A stretch of DNA of 64,000 nt. It comes from Massilia sp. Leaf139 (GTDB taxonomy: Bacteria; Pseudomonadota; Gammaproteobacteria; Burkholderiales; Burkholderiaceae_D). The notes below the pieces were generated by a model. It saw only the letters and a list, made by a program, of their open reading frames with translations. It had not been told where the DNA came from and searched no databases. Position 1 is the first letter of the stretch. Every line of letters starts with the position of its first letter. Location of the stretch: assembly GCF_001424165.1 (NCBI RefSeq), contig NZ_LMOJ01000001.1, positions 647,194 to 711,193 on the forward strand, written 5' to 3'. Below, piece by piece: positions 53,847-62,601 of the stretch. The position numbers were made by a program, and so were the translations under genes.

Positions 53847-53875
53847 TTATAGGGCAGCGCGGAGGCAATTTCAAG
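53847..53875 (-). promoter_or_regulatory. Sigma-32 (RpoH) promoter of hsp20
   Basis: The minus strand reads CTTGAAA, 14 bases, then CCCTATAA, close to the heat-shock consensus CTTGAAA-N11-16-CCCCATNT. It ends about 59 bp upstream of the hsp20 start codon. Confidence 0.7.
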
Positions 53876-53986
53876 GGTGTGGGGAGGCTGCATGCGGCCG
53901 CGTGCAGGCGCCCTTGCGCGCGGACAGAAGCGCTGCAACCGGCCGGAACCGGGGGGTGTTCCGGCGGTCGAACTGGAAGGATGCGA

Positions 53987-54826
53987 TCAGCCGAGCTGGC
54001 GGCGGTGCAGGCGCAGGTGGTCTTCGACGAAGGTCAAGATGAAGTAGTAGCCGTGGTCGTAACCCGCGTGGCGGCGCAGGGTCAGCGGCTGGCCGGCGCC
54101 GGCGCAGGCGGCCTCGAAGGCCTCGGGGTTGAGCTGATCCGGCAGGAATTTGTCGGCCAGGCCCTGGTCGATCAGGATGCCTTGCGGGAAGCGCACCGGG
54201 CCTGAAGCCACGAGTTCAGTGGCGTCCCAGGCGCGCCAGCCCTCGCGTTCTGCGCCGAGGTAGCCGCCGAAAGCCTTTTCGCCCCAAGGGCAGCGGCTGG
54301 GGGCGGCGATCGGGGCAAAGGCCGAGACCGAACGGAACAGCTCGGGGTTGCGCAGCGCCAGCACCAGCGCGCCGTGCCCACCCATCGAGTGGCCGAAGAT
54401 ACCGCAGCGCTGCGCGTCGAGGCCGAATTCGCGCAGCACCAGTTCGCGCAGTTCCAGGATGTAGCTGTACATGCGGTAGTGGCGCGCCCATGGCTCCTCG
54501 GTCGCATCCAGGTAGAAGCCGGCGCCCGCGCCGAAGTCCCAGCTGTCGGTTTCGCCGGGGACGTTCGCGCCGCGCGGGCTGGTGTCGGGCATCACCAGCG
54601 CCAGGCCTTCCTCGGCCGCCACGCGCTGGGCGCCGCCCTTGATGGCGAAGGTCTCTTCGGTGCAGGTAAGGCCGGCGAGGTAGAACAGCACCGGCAAGCC
54701 CTTGCCTTCGAAGCCGGGCGGCAGGTAGACCGAAAAACGCATCGGCAGGCCGATGGCCTGCGACTCGTGTTGGTAGAAACGCTGGACGCCGCCGAAACAG
54801 GCGTGTTCGCTAAGGAGAGTTAACAT
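53987..54826 (-). CDS. fghA: S-formylglutathione hydrolase
   Basis: A 279-residue serine hydrolase that releases formate and glutathione from S-formylglutathione, the last step of glutathione-dependent formaldehyde oxidation. The length equals the family norm. The nucleophile is in FGHSMGGHGALVLAL, and the catalytic His in RRHAGYDHGYYF; LAGLTCTEETFAIKGGAQR and DTSPRG are typical. A formaldehyde dehydrogenase gene is not in the window. The formate produced could feed the formate dehydrogenase encoded at 22-31 kb. Confidence 0.93.
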   Translation of the reverse strand: MLTLLSEHACFGGVQRFYQHESQAIGLPMRFSVYLPPGFEGKGLPVLFYLAGLTCTEETFAIKGGAQRVAAEEGLALVMPDTSPRGANVPGETDSWDFGAGAGFYLDATEEPWARHYRMYSYILELRELVLREFGLDAQRCGIFGHSMGGHGALVLALRNPELFRSVSAFAPIAAPSRCPWGEKAFGGYLGAEREGWRAWDATELVASGPVRFPQGILIDQGLADKFLPDQLNPEAFEAACAGAGQPLTLRRHAGYDHGYYFILTFVEDHLRLHRRQLG

Positions 54827-54915
54827 GGTGGCTCCGGTTGGTCGCGCTGTGGTCGATGCTGCAAGTATGCCAGTTCGGCAAGCCTCGTGCCGGGCCGGGT
54901 ACATGAAGCCGCGTG

Positions 54916-55509
54916 CTACACGATGCCGAAAGCGCCCAGCAGCGCGCCCGCGCCGAGCAGCCACAGCAGGTGCAGGCGGGTGCGCCAGACAAGCAGGCAG
55001 CTGGCCAGCGCCAGCAGCCACAGCGGCCAGTGCACGCCCTCGCCGCCGGTCGAGCTCGCCAGGATCCAGGCGGTCGACAGCAGCAGCGCGATCACGACCG
55101 GCGCCATGCCCTGCTTGAAGGCGCGTACGCCGCGCAGATGGCGGTTGCGGTGGCCCCATTGGGCGACCTGGTAGGTAAAAATGGTCGAGGGCAGCAGGAT
55201 GCCGAACATCGTCGTCGCCACGCCGAGGAAGGCGGCCGCGACGCTGCCCGCGTTCATGCCCACCTTCCAGCCCATCAGCGCGACGAACAGCACGTTCGGC
55301 CCCGGCGCGGCCTGGGCCAGGGCGATCGATTCGTTGAACTGGGCCTGGGTCAGCCAGCCGTGCTGCTCGACCAGGAAGCGGTGCATCTCCGAGGTGGTCG
55401 AGATCGCCCCGCCGAGCGACATCAGCGACAGCAGCAGGTAATGGCCGAACAGGTTCAGCCAGTCGTGCCAGTCGAGGGTGATGTGGAGGGCGGTTGCGGT
55501 GGCGTTCAT
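54916..55509 (-). CDS. Chromate transporter (CHR family), second half-size protein
   Basis: A 197-residue membrane protein, one CHR domain. LLSLMSLGGAISTTSEMHRF and QFNESIALAQAAPGPNVLFV are the conserved CHR motifs (FGG and APGPN). Several helices follow. Half-size CHR proteins work as pairs, and its partner overlaps it by 4 nt upstream. They may export chromate, but sulfate or other anions are possible. Confidence 0.88.
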   Translation of the reverse strand: MNATATALHITLDWHDWLNLFGHYLLLSLMSLGGAISTTSEMHRFLVEQHGWLTQAQFNESIALAQAAPGPNVLFVALMGWKVGMNAGSVAAAFLGVATTMFGILLPSTIFTYQVAQWGHRNRHLRGVRAFKQGMAPVVIALLLSTAWILASSTGGEGVHWPLWLLALASCLLVWRTRLHLLWLLGAGALLGAFGIV

Positions 55510-56078
55510 CGCAGGTTCCGGTAAGCGAGCACGCAGCCCAGGCTGCCCAGGCCGAGCAAGACGTAGAAGAGCGGGAATTTCAGGAGCGCGACCAGCACGA
55601 AGCCGGCGGCGCCGAGCGCCAGGCACCAGGGCAGGGGTGCCGGGCTGCGCTTCAGGGACGCCGCCATTTTCAGGCCGGCGGCCGCGATCAGCCCGCTTGA
55701 TACCGCCGCCATGCCGCGCAGGGCGCCGGCCACGCGGGCGTTGTCGGCGAACTGGGCGTGCAGGATCGCCAGCAGCAGGATCAATACCAGCGGCACGGTC
55801 AGCATGCCGGCCAGCGCAGCGAGCGCGCCGCGCAGGCCGAAGTAGCGCGCACCGATCATCATCGACAGGTTGACGACGTTCGGCCCCGGCATGATCTGCG
55901 CAACGGCCCAGTCCTCGATGAATTCGTCCTGGGTCAGCCAGCGCTTGCGCTCGACCATCTCGCGCTGGACGACGGCCAGCACGCCGCCGAAGCCCTGCAA
56001 GGCCAGGACAGTGAAGGAGAGGAACAGGTCGAACAGGGAACTGGGGTGTGGATGTGCGGCGGGGGCTGGCGCGGTCAT
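55506..56078 (-). CDS. Chromate transporter (CHR family), first half-size protein
   Basis: A 190-residue CHR-domain membrane protein with FTVLALQGFGGVLAVVQREM and DWAVAQIMPGPNVVNLSMMI near the N-terminus, then four or five helices. It pairs with the next gene (ATGA overlap), giving the two-gene form of the transporter in which the halves insert in opposite orientation. GGGATGACC precedes the start at 56078. Confidence 0.88.
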   Translation of the reverse strand: MTAPAPAAHPHPSSLFDLFLSFTVLALQGFGGVLAVVQREMVERKRWLTQDEFIEDWAVAQIMPGPNVVNLSMMIGARYFGLRGALAALAGMLTVPLVLILLLAILHAQFADNARVAGALRGMAAVSSGLIAAAGLKMAASLKRSPAPLPWCLALGAAGFVLVALLKFPLFYVLLGLGSLGCVLAYRNLR

Positions 56079-56122
56079 CCCACGATTATCGCCGCCGCCC
56101 GGCATCCTGTCACGCGGACGAC

Positions 56123-56317
56123 TCAGCCGCCCCCGATCCCGCGCATGACGCGCCCGCTGCCGCCGCACTGCGGACACTGCTTGCCATCGGCCAGCTTGCC
56201 GCTGCCGGAGCAGGCTTCGCAAACGTCTTCGCCGGCGCCGGGCGTGCCGGGAGAGGCTTCGTCGCCGGGGTTCAGGTCGGGCTGGACAGGTTTGGCGGGT
56301 GTGGAATCGGTGCTCAT
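56123..56317 (-). CDS. Small DnaJ-type zinc-finger protein
   Basis: A 64-residue protein with an acidic Pro/Gly-rich N-terminus and one pair of CXXCXGXG motifs (CEACSGSGK and CPQCGGSGR), like half of the DnaJ cysteine-rich domain. It should bind one zinc. It lies 44 nt upstream of the chromate transporter pair on the same strand. No J domain is present. Confidence 0.75.
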   Translation of the reverse strand: MSTDSTPAKPVQPDLNPGDEASPGTPGAGEDVCEACSGSGKLADGKQCPQCGGSGRVMRGIGGG

Positions 56318-56501
56318 GAACGCCTCGCAGGTGGTTGGACGACACGGCCATATTAGGCAAATCACCTGCCGGGTGGCGCGCTCTTGAGGAAGGCGTCTGT
56401 ACAACTATTTAGTGTTTTCGATGGGAAGTTGACATTGACATCGAAGCGTATTGATGAATACTCGTTAAGGCAAAACATCAACCTGACAAACGAGGTCACG
56501 G

Positions 56502-56717
56502 ATGAAACATCCCCACGTCGAGCGGACGACCCTGCAGCCCAGCATGATCGAGGCCCGTACCGATGCGCAGCAGCGCGTCATCGTCGATGCCGGCATTGCC
56601 GTGCAGGGCAGCAGCAATACCATGTCCGCCGTCGAGTACCTGCGAACCCGCGACATCCGGGCCCACGTGATCGAACGTGTCCTGCTCGAGCCGCACCGGC
56701 GCCGCTCGGGTAGCTGA
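56502..56717 (+). CDS. Small conserved hypothetical protein
   Basis: A 71-residue protein (MKHPHVERTTLQPSMIEART, then DAGIAVQGSSNTMSAVEYL, ending in basic residues). AGG precedes the start. The middle forms a probable helix (TMSAVEYLRTR). I recall similar short proteins in Oxalobacteraceae, but no function is known to me. It is followed by a 486-bp gene-free stretch. Confidence 0.65.
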   Translation: MKHPHVERTTLQPSMIEARTDAQQRVIVDAGIAVQGSSNTMSAVEYLRTRDIRAHVIERVLLEPHRRRSGS

Positions 56718-56883
56718 AGCCGCGCTTGAGGCGGGCACGGTGAGGGCCCCCGAAAGTTTCCCTCACTCAGCTTTTTTCGATATCAAAGCGTCATGTTTGT
56801 TGCGCGTCGCGACCACCGCTTATACACATTAATTTCTTTTTTTTATCTTTCGTACGCTTCAGCTTGGCCTTGCACATGATCTA

Positions 56884-57018
56884 GCAAGTCATTGATTTTT
56901 CGTGAGTTCAAGCCTGCCCGTGGATTGGGCAAGTTGTTGAAAGCCGCATGCGGACGGCATTTCGCGCTGTCAAGCCCCGGCTTTTCCACAAAGTTATTCA
57001 CAGACTTTGTGGATATCC
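56884..57018. repeat. Element A: ~135-bp repeat with DnaA-box cluster, left of the helicase gene
   Basis: This stretch aligns along its length with element B at 59463-59597, sharing CATTGATTTTT, TTGTTGAAA, CCGCAT and TGTCAAG in order. It ends in a hairpin, TCCACAAAG (56985-56993) and CTTTGTGGA (57005-57013), around TTATTCACA (56994-57002). That is three DnaA-box-like 9-mers, two forward and one reversed. It fills part of the 486-bp gap before the helicase gene; the rest is AT-rich with no gene seen. Confidence 0.75.
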
Positions 57019-57203
57019 GGAAAAGTTCTTTAGTTACGGCCACTTAGCGCAGGACGATCGCGTAATACGCGAACTGTACTCCACTCTCCTGTCCGCTTTT
57101 CACGACAAGCTCGACCTTAACGAGGCAAAATGCACTTGCGGAGGCTCACTGGACAAATGTACAGTGGCAGTGTTTCTACCCTGACACTCGTTGCTACTTC
57201 TTC

Positions 57204-59345
57204 ATGTCCGCTGCCGCCGTTGCATCCGCTCCAGAATCCACCAAAGATTCCGCTCTCGAGTCTGCTATAGAGCCGGCGTCCGACGATCCTTTCGCCGCGC
57301 TCAACCCCGAGCAGCGCGCTGCGGTCGAGCACGACATCGGCGCGACGGCGACGCGCCCGCTGCTGGTGGTGGCCGGCGCCGGTTCCGGCAAGACGAACAC
57401 GCTGGCGCACCGTGTCGCGCGCCTGATCATGCAGGGCGCCGATCCCCAGCGCATCCTGCTGCTGACCTTTTCGCGCCGCGCCGCCAACGAGATGACCCAG
57501 CGCGCCGGCAATGTCCTGCAGCGGGTCTTCAAAAGCGCTTCCATGAGTGGCGGGCGCGAGGTCGCCACCTTGCCCTGGGCCGGCACCTTCCACAGCATCG
57601 GCGCGCGCCTGCTGCGCGAGTACGCGGGCCGCATCGGCCTCGACGAATCCTTCACCATCCACGACCGCGGCGACTCCGAAGATCTGATGGGCCTGGTGCG
57701 CCACGAGATCGGCCTGACCCAGACCGCCAAGCGTTTTCCGCTGAAGGGCACCTGCCTGTCGATCTATTCGCGCGTGGTGAATGCGCGCGAGCCGCTCGAC
57801 CAGGTCTTGCAGAGCACCTTTCCCTGGTGCTGCGAATGGGAAGCCGACCTGAAACGCCTGTTCGGCGCCTATGTCGACGCCAAGCAGGAGCAGAACGTGC
57901 TCGACTACGACGACCTGCTGCTGTTCTGGGCCGAGATGGCGTCCGACCCCGAGCTGGGGCCGGAGATCGGGGCGCTGTTCGACCACGTGCTGGTTGACGA
58001 ATACCAGGATACCAACCGCTTGCAGGCGGCGATCGTCACCGGCATGAAGCCCGATGGCGCCGGCGTGATGGTGGTCGGCGACGACGCCCAGTCGATCTAT
58101 TCCTTCCGCGGCGCGACGGTGCGCAACATTCTCGATTTCCCCTGCCAGTTCAGCCAGCCGGCGCGCACCATCACGCTCGACCGCAATTACCGCTCGACCC
58201 AGCCGATCCTGGACGCCTCCAACGCCGTGATCGCCGCCGCGCTCGAGCGCCACGCCAAGACGCTGTGGACGGACAAGGCGGCCAGCACGCTGCCGCAGCT
58301 GGTGCTCATCCCCGACGAGGCCGAGCAGGCGCGCTGGGTCTGCAACCGCATCCTCGAACACCGCGAAGCCGGCATCAAGCTCACCACCCAGGCCGTGCTG
58401 TTTCGCGCCGCCAGCCACAGTGCGGCGCTGGAGCTCGAACTCATGCGCCGGAATATCCCCTTCGTGAAATTTGGCGGCTTGAAGTTCCTGGAAGCCTCGC
58501 ACATCAAGGACGTGCTGGCCGTGCTGCGCTTCGCCCAGAACCCGAATGGCCGCATGGCCGGTTTCAGGGTGTTGCAGCTGATTCCCGGCATCGGCCCGGC
58601 CACGGCCACGCGCCTGCTGGACGCGGTGGCCGAAGCACCCGAGGCCTGCGACGCGGTGGAGGCTTTCGCGGCGCCGGGCAAAAGTCAGGGCGACTGGCAG
58701 GATTTCGTGACCTTGTACCGCAGGTTGCGCACGCCTGGCCTGCGCTGGCCGGCCGACATTGAACTGGTGCGCGACTGGTACCTGCCGCACCTGGAGCGCC
58801 TGCACGACGACGCCACCGTGCGCGCAGCCGACGTCGCCCAGCTAGCCCAGCTGGCGGGCGGCCACGGCACACGCGAAAGTTTTCTCGCCGAGATCACGCT
58901 CGACCCACCGGAAGCGACCAGCGACCGCGCCGGCCCGCCTTTGCTGGACGAGGACTACCTGATCCTGTCGACCATCCATTCCTCGAAAGGGCAGGAATGG
59001 AAGTCGGTGCATGTGCTGAACGTGGTCGACGGCTGCATCCCGTCGGACATGAGCACCGGCAGCGCGGAAGACATCGAGGAAGAGCGGCGCCTCCTCTATG
59101 TGGCGATGACGCGCGCCAAGGAGCACCTGCACCTGGTGGTGCCGAACCGCTTCTTCATCAAGCAGCAGGCGCAGATGGGCGACCGCCACGTGTACGCGGC
59201 GCGCACGCGTTTCGTGACGCCCGCCATGCTCAAGCATTTCGAGGAGTGCGTCTGGATCACGGCCGACACGGCGCAATCGAAGAAACCGATGCCCGAGAGC
59301 GTGCGGATGCTGGTGCGCGACCGGGCACGCAATGCGTGGAAATGA
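57204..59345 (+). CDS. UvrD/PcrA/Rep-type superfamily 1A DNA helicase
   Basis: A 713-residue ATP-dependent 3'-5' helicase. Motifs are in order: Q-motif region LNPEQRAAVEHDIGATATRP, Walker A AGAGSGKTNTLAHR (~57-70), the FSRRAANEM motif Ia, DEEx-box VLVDEYQDTNRLQ, motif III VVGDDAQSIYSFRGA, motif IV LDRNYRSTQPILDASN, motif V STIHSSKGQEWKSVHVL and motif VI EERRLLYVAMTRAKEHLHL. All look intact. The length matches UvrD/PcrA (~720). The N-terminal ~35 residues are Ala/Ser/Glu-rich. It is flanked on both sides by related DnaA-box elements. Confidence 0.92.
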   Translation: MSAAAVASAPESTKDSALESAIEPASDDPFAALNPEQRAAVEHDIGATATRPLLVVAGAGSGKTNTLAHRVARLIMQGADPQRILLLTFSRRAANEMTQRAGNVLQRVFKSASMSGGREVATLPWAGTFHSIGARLLREYAGRIGLDESFTIHDRGDSEDLMGLVRHEIGLTQTAKRFPLKGTCLSIYSRVVNAREPLDQVLQSTFPWCCEWEADLKRLFGAYVDAKQEQNVLDYDDLLLFWAEMASDPELGPEIGALFDHVLVDEYQDTNRLQAAIVTGMKPDGAGVMVVGDDAQSIYSFRGATVRNILDFPCQFSQPARTITLDRNYRSTQPILDASNAVIAAALERHAKTLWTDKAASTLPQLVLIPDEAEQARWVCNRILEHREAGIKLTTQAVLFRAASHSAALELELMRRNIPFVKFGGLKFLEASHIKDVLAVLRFAQNPNGRMAGFRVLQLIPGIGPATATRLLDAVAEAPEACDAVEAFAAPGKSQGDWQDFVTLYRRLRTPGLRWPADIELVRDWYLPHLERLHDDATVRAADVAQLAQLAGGHGTRESFLAEITLDPPEATSDRAGPPLLDEDYLILSTIHSSKGQEWKSVHVLNVVDGCIPSDMSTGSAEDIEEERRLLYVAMTRAKEHLHLVVPNRFFIKQQAQMGDRHVYAARTRFVTPAMLKHFEECVWITADTAQSKKPMPESVRMLVRDRARNAWK

Positions 59346-59462
59346 GACCTGGAATGATCTGACAATGATGGCAAACCATGTCCGCCCGGATGACTTATCC
59401 CCTGTTGTAGGACATTGTAGGAATCTTCTGATGCTGAGTCCGTTCACGAAACCACATGGCGT

Positions 59463-59597
59463 GCAAGCCATTGATTTTTAAGGACAGAATTTCTGCCTGT
59501 AGAATGGGCATTTTGTTGAAACCCGCATCAATACTGCGCTTGCGGCTTGTCAAGAGGGCCTTGTCCACATAGTTATCCACATTTCTTGTGGATATCG
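59463..59597. repeat. Element B: ~135-bp repeat with DnaA-box cluster, right of the helicase gene
   Basis: A direct-orientation partner of element A, ~2.58 kb away. It contains a perfect DnaA box TTATCCACA (59573-59581), a one-mismatch copy TTGTCCACA just before it and a reversed copy TGTGGATAT just after, forming the same TCCACA/TGTGGA hairpin. It lies in the 384-bp gap after the helicase gene. No gene is seen in the rest of that gap. Confidence 0.75.
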
Positions 59598-59729
59598 GTG
59601 TAAGCTGAATGAAATCAATGGCTTAGGCGCGGGTGTTTGCGATTAATCAAACCCGCAACGAGCTTATGCAGATGGGGTGGGGTGAGCGAAATTGCAACAC
59701 ATTTCGCTCATGATGTTCAGCCCTATAGC

Positions 59730-60095
59730 TCAGCGGTAAGGCTCGAGCGTGCAAGCCGTCATGTCGCGCTGGCGCAGTTCCATTGGCCCATACCACTCCT
59801 CGACATACACGAAGCCGCCGCGCCGCCGTATCCAAGCCTGCATCGTCGCTTTGTTGATCACCGCCGCATGGGTGAAGCCGTCCGGCACATGCCCCTTCGG
59901 GTTCGGCAAGCGCAGCACGCGCAGGTCGTCGATTCGCGTACCCCGTTCGATCGGCCGCGCCACTTTCGGGATCTGCTTCTTGAAACCCGAAAAGCTGATG
60001 CCGTATTCGCTCACGAGCCGGTCGGCCGCGGGGCAGGCGGCCGAAGCGGGCAGAGCGAAGATGCTGGCTGCTATCAGGCCGAGTATCCGTCGCAT
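59730..60095 (-). CDS. Small secreted hypothetical protein
   Basis: A 121-residue protein with a signal peptide (RRILGLIAASIFALPASA). The mature part has two Cys, one just after the signal (ACPAAD) and one near the C-terminus (TACTLEPYR), likely to form a disulfide. Its middle (DLRVLRLPNPKGHVPDGFTH) has no recognised domain. AAGGAG precedes the start at 60095; the Met five codons upstream is inside that ribosome site. Confidence 0.65.
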   Translation of the reverse strand: MRRILGLIAASIFALPASAACPAADRLVSEYGISFSGFKKQIPKVARPIERGTRIDDLRVLRLPNPKGHVPDGFTHAAVINKATMQAWIRRRGGFVYVEEWYGPMELRQRDMTACTLEPYR

Positions 60096-60162
60096 GTGTG
60101 ACTCCTTCATGACAGTGCAGATGTTTGTGCCGGCATGGCGAGGGGAGCTTACATGACGGTCG

Positions 60163-60795
60163 TCAGCGCTCTCCGACTTTGATCAGCTCGGTGAGCCGCG
60201 CCAGTTCCGCCAGAAAGCGCTCGCAGGCCAGCGCCGGCGGCCATGGCTCCCAAGGCGTGCCGCCGTAGGCGCCTGCCAGCGGATCGTCGCGCAGCACGGC
60301 GGCCCGGATCTTGAGCGTATCCCGCACTTCCTCGCGCGACCAGCCGGCCACGTGCACGGCTTCGCTGGCGGCGGCCAGGCGGTCGGCGCGCTTGTGACGG
60401 GCATGCTCGACCGGGGTCCAGGAAGGCAGGCCGTAGCGCAGGAACACCGCGTATTCGAGGCGCTTGGACAATTCGCGGAAACCTTCGCCGAGGAAGGGCT
60501 TGATCACCGAGAGCGCGTCGAAGCCGAGCAGGCCCTCCTCGGCGTCGTGCAGCAGCTCGCGCAGTTCAGTCAGGGGATCGATCCGCCCGCCCAGCGCCGC
60601 GCGCTGCAGCAGCATGACCGTGATCGAATGCTGGGCCACCGACAGCGGCAGCGGCCAGGCCGAATGCCCGCCCCAGCGGTAGGTGCGCGCCAGGCCGAGC
60701 GCCAGGTCGGCGTCGTCCCAGTCGAAGGGGGTCGGGTTGAGCAGGTCGAGGCGCTTGCCTGAAGGCATGCGCACCCAGGCGCGTTGCTGGGCCAT
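60163..60795 (-). CDS. HD-domain phosphohydrolase, YfbR-like
   Basis: A 210-residue HD-domain protein. The metal-binding residues are visible: His in SVAQHSITVMLL and the His-Asp pair in ELLHDAEEGLLGFD. That order and spacing resemble the YfbR 5'-nucleotidase group. The C-terminal third is Trp/Pro-rich (GGTPWEPWPPALACER). The substrate is probably a nucleotide but unproven. Confidence 0.82.
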   Translation of the reverse strand: MAQQRAWVRMPSGKRLDLLNPTPFDWDDADLALGLARTYRWGGHSAWPLPLSVAQHSITVMLLQRAALGGRIDPLTELRELLHDAEEGLLGFDALSVIKPFLGEGFRELSKRLEYAVFLRYGLPSWTPVEHARHKRADRLAAASEAVHVAGWSREEVRDTLKIRAAVLRDDPLAGAYGGTPWEPWPPALACERFLAELARLTELIKVGER

Positions 60796-60961
60796 CAGCG
60801 GCGGAGGGGTGTCGTGGTCATGGCGTCGATTCTACACAGGGCGGGCGGACGGACGCGTCCGTTGTGCCGGCACGTTCCCGGCCCGGCCGCATTGATCCAT
60901 GCGAATATGGCGAAATGGAGGCGGCATACACTGGATCGGTTTGTTTTTTCCAGGAGGCGGC

Positions 60962-62524
60962 GTGGATGAGCTCGTGAAACGGTTCGAATGCGACGTGCTG
61001 GTCGTCGGCGGCGGCATCAACGGCGCGGCGATTGCCCGCGATGCGGCCGGACGCGGCCTGCGCGTCGTGCTGTGCGAAAAGGACGACCTGGCCCAGCACA
61101 CCTCGTCGGCGTCGAGCAAGCTGATCCATGGTGGCCTGCGCTACCTCGAGCACTACGAGTTCGGCCTCGTGCGCAAGGCCCTGATCGAGCGCGAAACCCT
61201 GCTGCGCAGCGCGCCTCACATCATGCATCCGCTGCGCTTCGTGATGCCGCACATGGGGGGGAAAGGGAAGGGCGCGCGCCCGGCCTGGCTGATCCGCACC
61301 GGCCTATTCCTCTACGACCGCCTGGCGCGGCGCGAATTCCTGCCGGGTTCGGAGGCGATCGACCTGCGCGACCATGCGGCCGGCCTGCCCCTGCTGCCGC
61401 AGTTCACGCGCGGCTTCATGTATTCCGACGGCTGGGTCGACGATGCGCGCCTGGTCGTGCTCAACGCACTTGACGCCCACGAGCGCGGCGCCGTCGTCCT
61501 CACCCATGCCCGCTGCGCCGCCCTGCAGCGCCAGCCGGACGGCTGGAGCGCCACCCTGGACAGCCAGGGCGGGCACGGGCAGGCGCACATCCACATTCAT
61601 GCACGCTGCCTGGTCAACGCCGCCGGACCCTGGGCCGCGCGCTTCCTGCAGGGCGCCACCAACGCTGGCGGCAGGCGCGCCCTGCGCCTGATCAAGGGCA
61701 GCCACATCGTCGTGCCGCGACTGTTCGAGCATCCGCACGCCTATATCTTCCAGCATGCGGACGGGCGCATCGTCTTCGCGCTGCCCTACGAGGGCGCCTT
61801 CACCCTGGTCGGCACCACCGACGTCGATTACCGCGGCGAACTCGACAAGGTGGCGATCAGCGCCGAGGAAACGCGCTACCTGTGCCAACTGGTGAACGGC
61901 TATTTCACGCGCCAGATCACGCCGGCCGACGTGCTGTGGAGCTATGCCGGCGTGCGTCCGCTGGTCGAGGACGAAGCGGCCAGTGCGGCGCAAGCCACGC
62001 GCGATTTCCGGCTCGAGCCGGACATGGCGGGTGCGCCCCTGCTGTCCGTCTTCGGCGGCAAGATCACCACCAGCCGCAAGCTGGCCGAGCAGGCCGTCGA
62101 CTGGATCGGCGCCGCGCTCGGCCACGCCGCGCCCGCCTGGACGGCCGGCGCCTGCCTGCCGGGCGGCGACCTCTACGGCCCCGAACCGGGCAAGCGCGGC
62201 GTGCTCGAATTCGACGGCTGGCGCGCGCGCCAGGCGGGCCGCTATCCCTGGCTGCCGCCGGCGCTGCTGGCCCGCTACGCGCGCGCCTACGGCACCCGCA
62301 TCCACACCCTGCTGGCGCGCCGTAATGGCATGGCCGACCTGGGTCTCGAGGTTCTGCCCGGCCTGTACGAGGCCGAGATCGACTACCTGACCACCCACGA
62401 ATGGGCCAGGAGCAGCACCGACATCCTCTGGCGCCGCACCAAGCTGGGCCTGCACGTGGCGCCCGGCAGCGCGGCGCTGCTCGACGAATGGTTCGGCGCG
62501 CGCCAGGGCGTGCCGGCGCTCTGA
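60962..62524 (+). CDS. glpD: Aerobic glycerol-3-phosphate dehydrogenase
   Basis: A 520-residue FAD enzyme (family ~500) that oxidises sn-glycerol 3-phosphate to dihydroxyacetone phosphate and passes electrons to quinone at the inner membrane. It begins with the FAD fold CDVLVVGGGINGAAIARDAA, followed by SSASSKLIHGGLRYLEHYEF, the GlpD signature. ALPYEGAFTLVGTTDVDY and VFGGKITTSRKLAEQAVDW are in the expected places. The GTG at 60962 has CAGGAGG just upstream; a later GTG in frame is possible. No glpF or glpK is adjacent. Confidence 0.93.
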   Translation: MDELVKRFECDVLVVGGGINGAAIARDAAGRGLRVVLCEKDDLAQHTSSASSKLIHGGLRYLEHYEFGLVRKALIERETLLRSAPHIMHPLRFVMPHMGGKGKGARPAWLIRTGLFLYDRLARREFLPGSEAIDLRDHAAGLPLLPQFTRGFMYSDGWVDDARLVVLNALDAHERGAVVLTHARCAALQRQPDGWSATLDSQGGHGQAHIHIHARCLVNAAGPWAARFLQGATNAGGRRALRLIKGSHIVVPRLFEHPHAYIFQHADGRIVFALPYEGAFTLVGTTDVDYRGELDKVAISAEETRYLCQLVNGYFTRQITPADVLWSYAGVRPLVEDEAASAAQATRDFRLEPDMAGAPLLSVFGGKITTSRKLAEQAVDWIGAALGHAAPAWTAGACLPGGDLYGPEPGKRGVLEFDGWRARQAGRYPWLPPALLARYARAYGTRIHTLLARRNGMADLGLEVLPGLYEAEIDYLTTHEWARSSTDILWRRTKLGLHVAPGSAALLDEWFGARQGVPAL

Positions 62525-62601
62525 TTCACGAGTCAGCCGTAGCGGCGCAATTGCCGCTATCATCCTTCGTGGCACCCATGACAATAACCCGAAGGAGACC
62601 C

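Noticed and set aside
59721..59742. CCCTATAGCTCAGCGGTAAGGC, resembling the 5' end and D-arm of a tRNA
   Set aside because: No anticodon arm or T-arm (GGTTCGANNCC) follows, and the bases include the end of the secreted hypothetical gene. It may be a chance match or a tRNA remnant.
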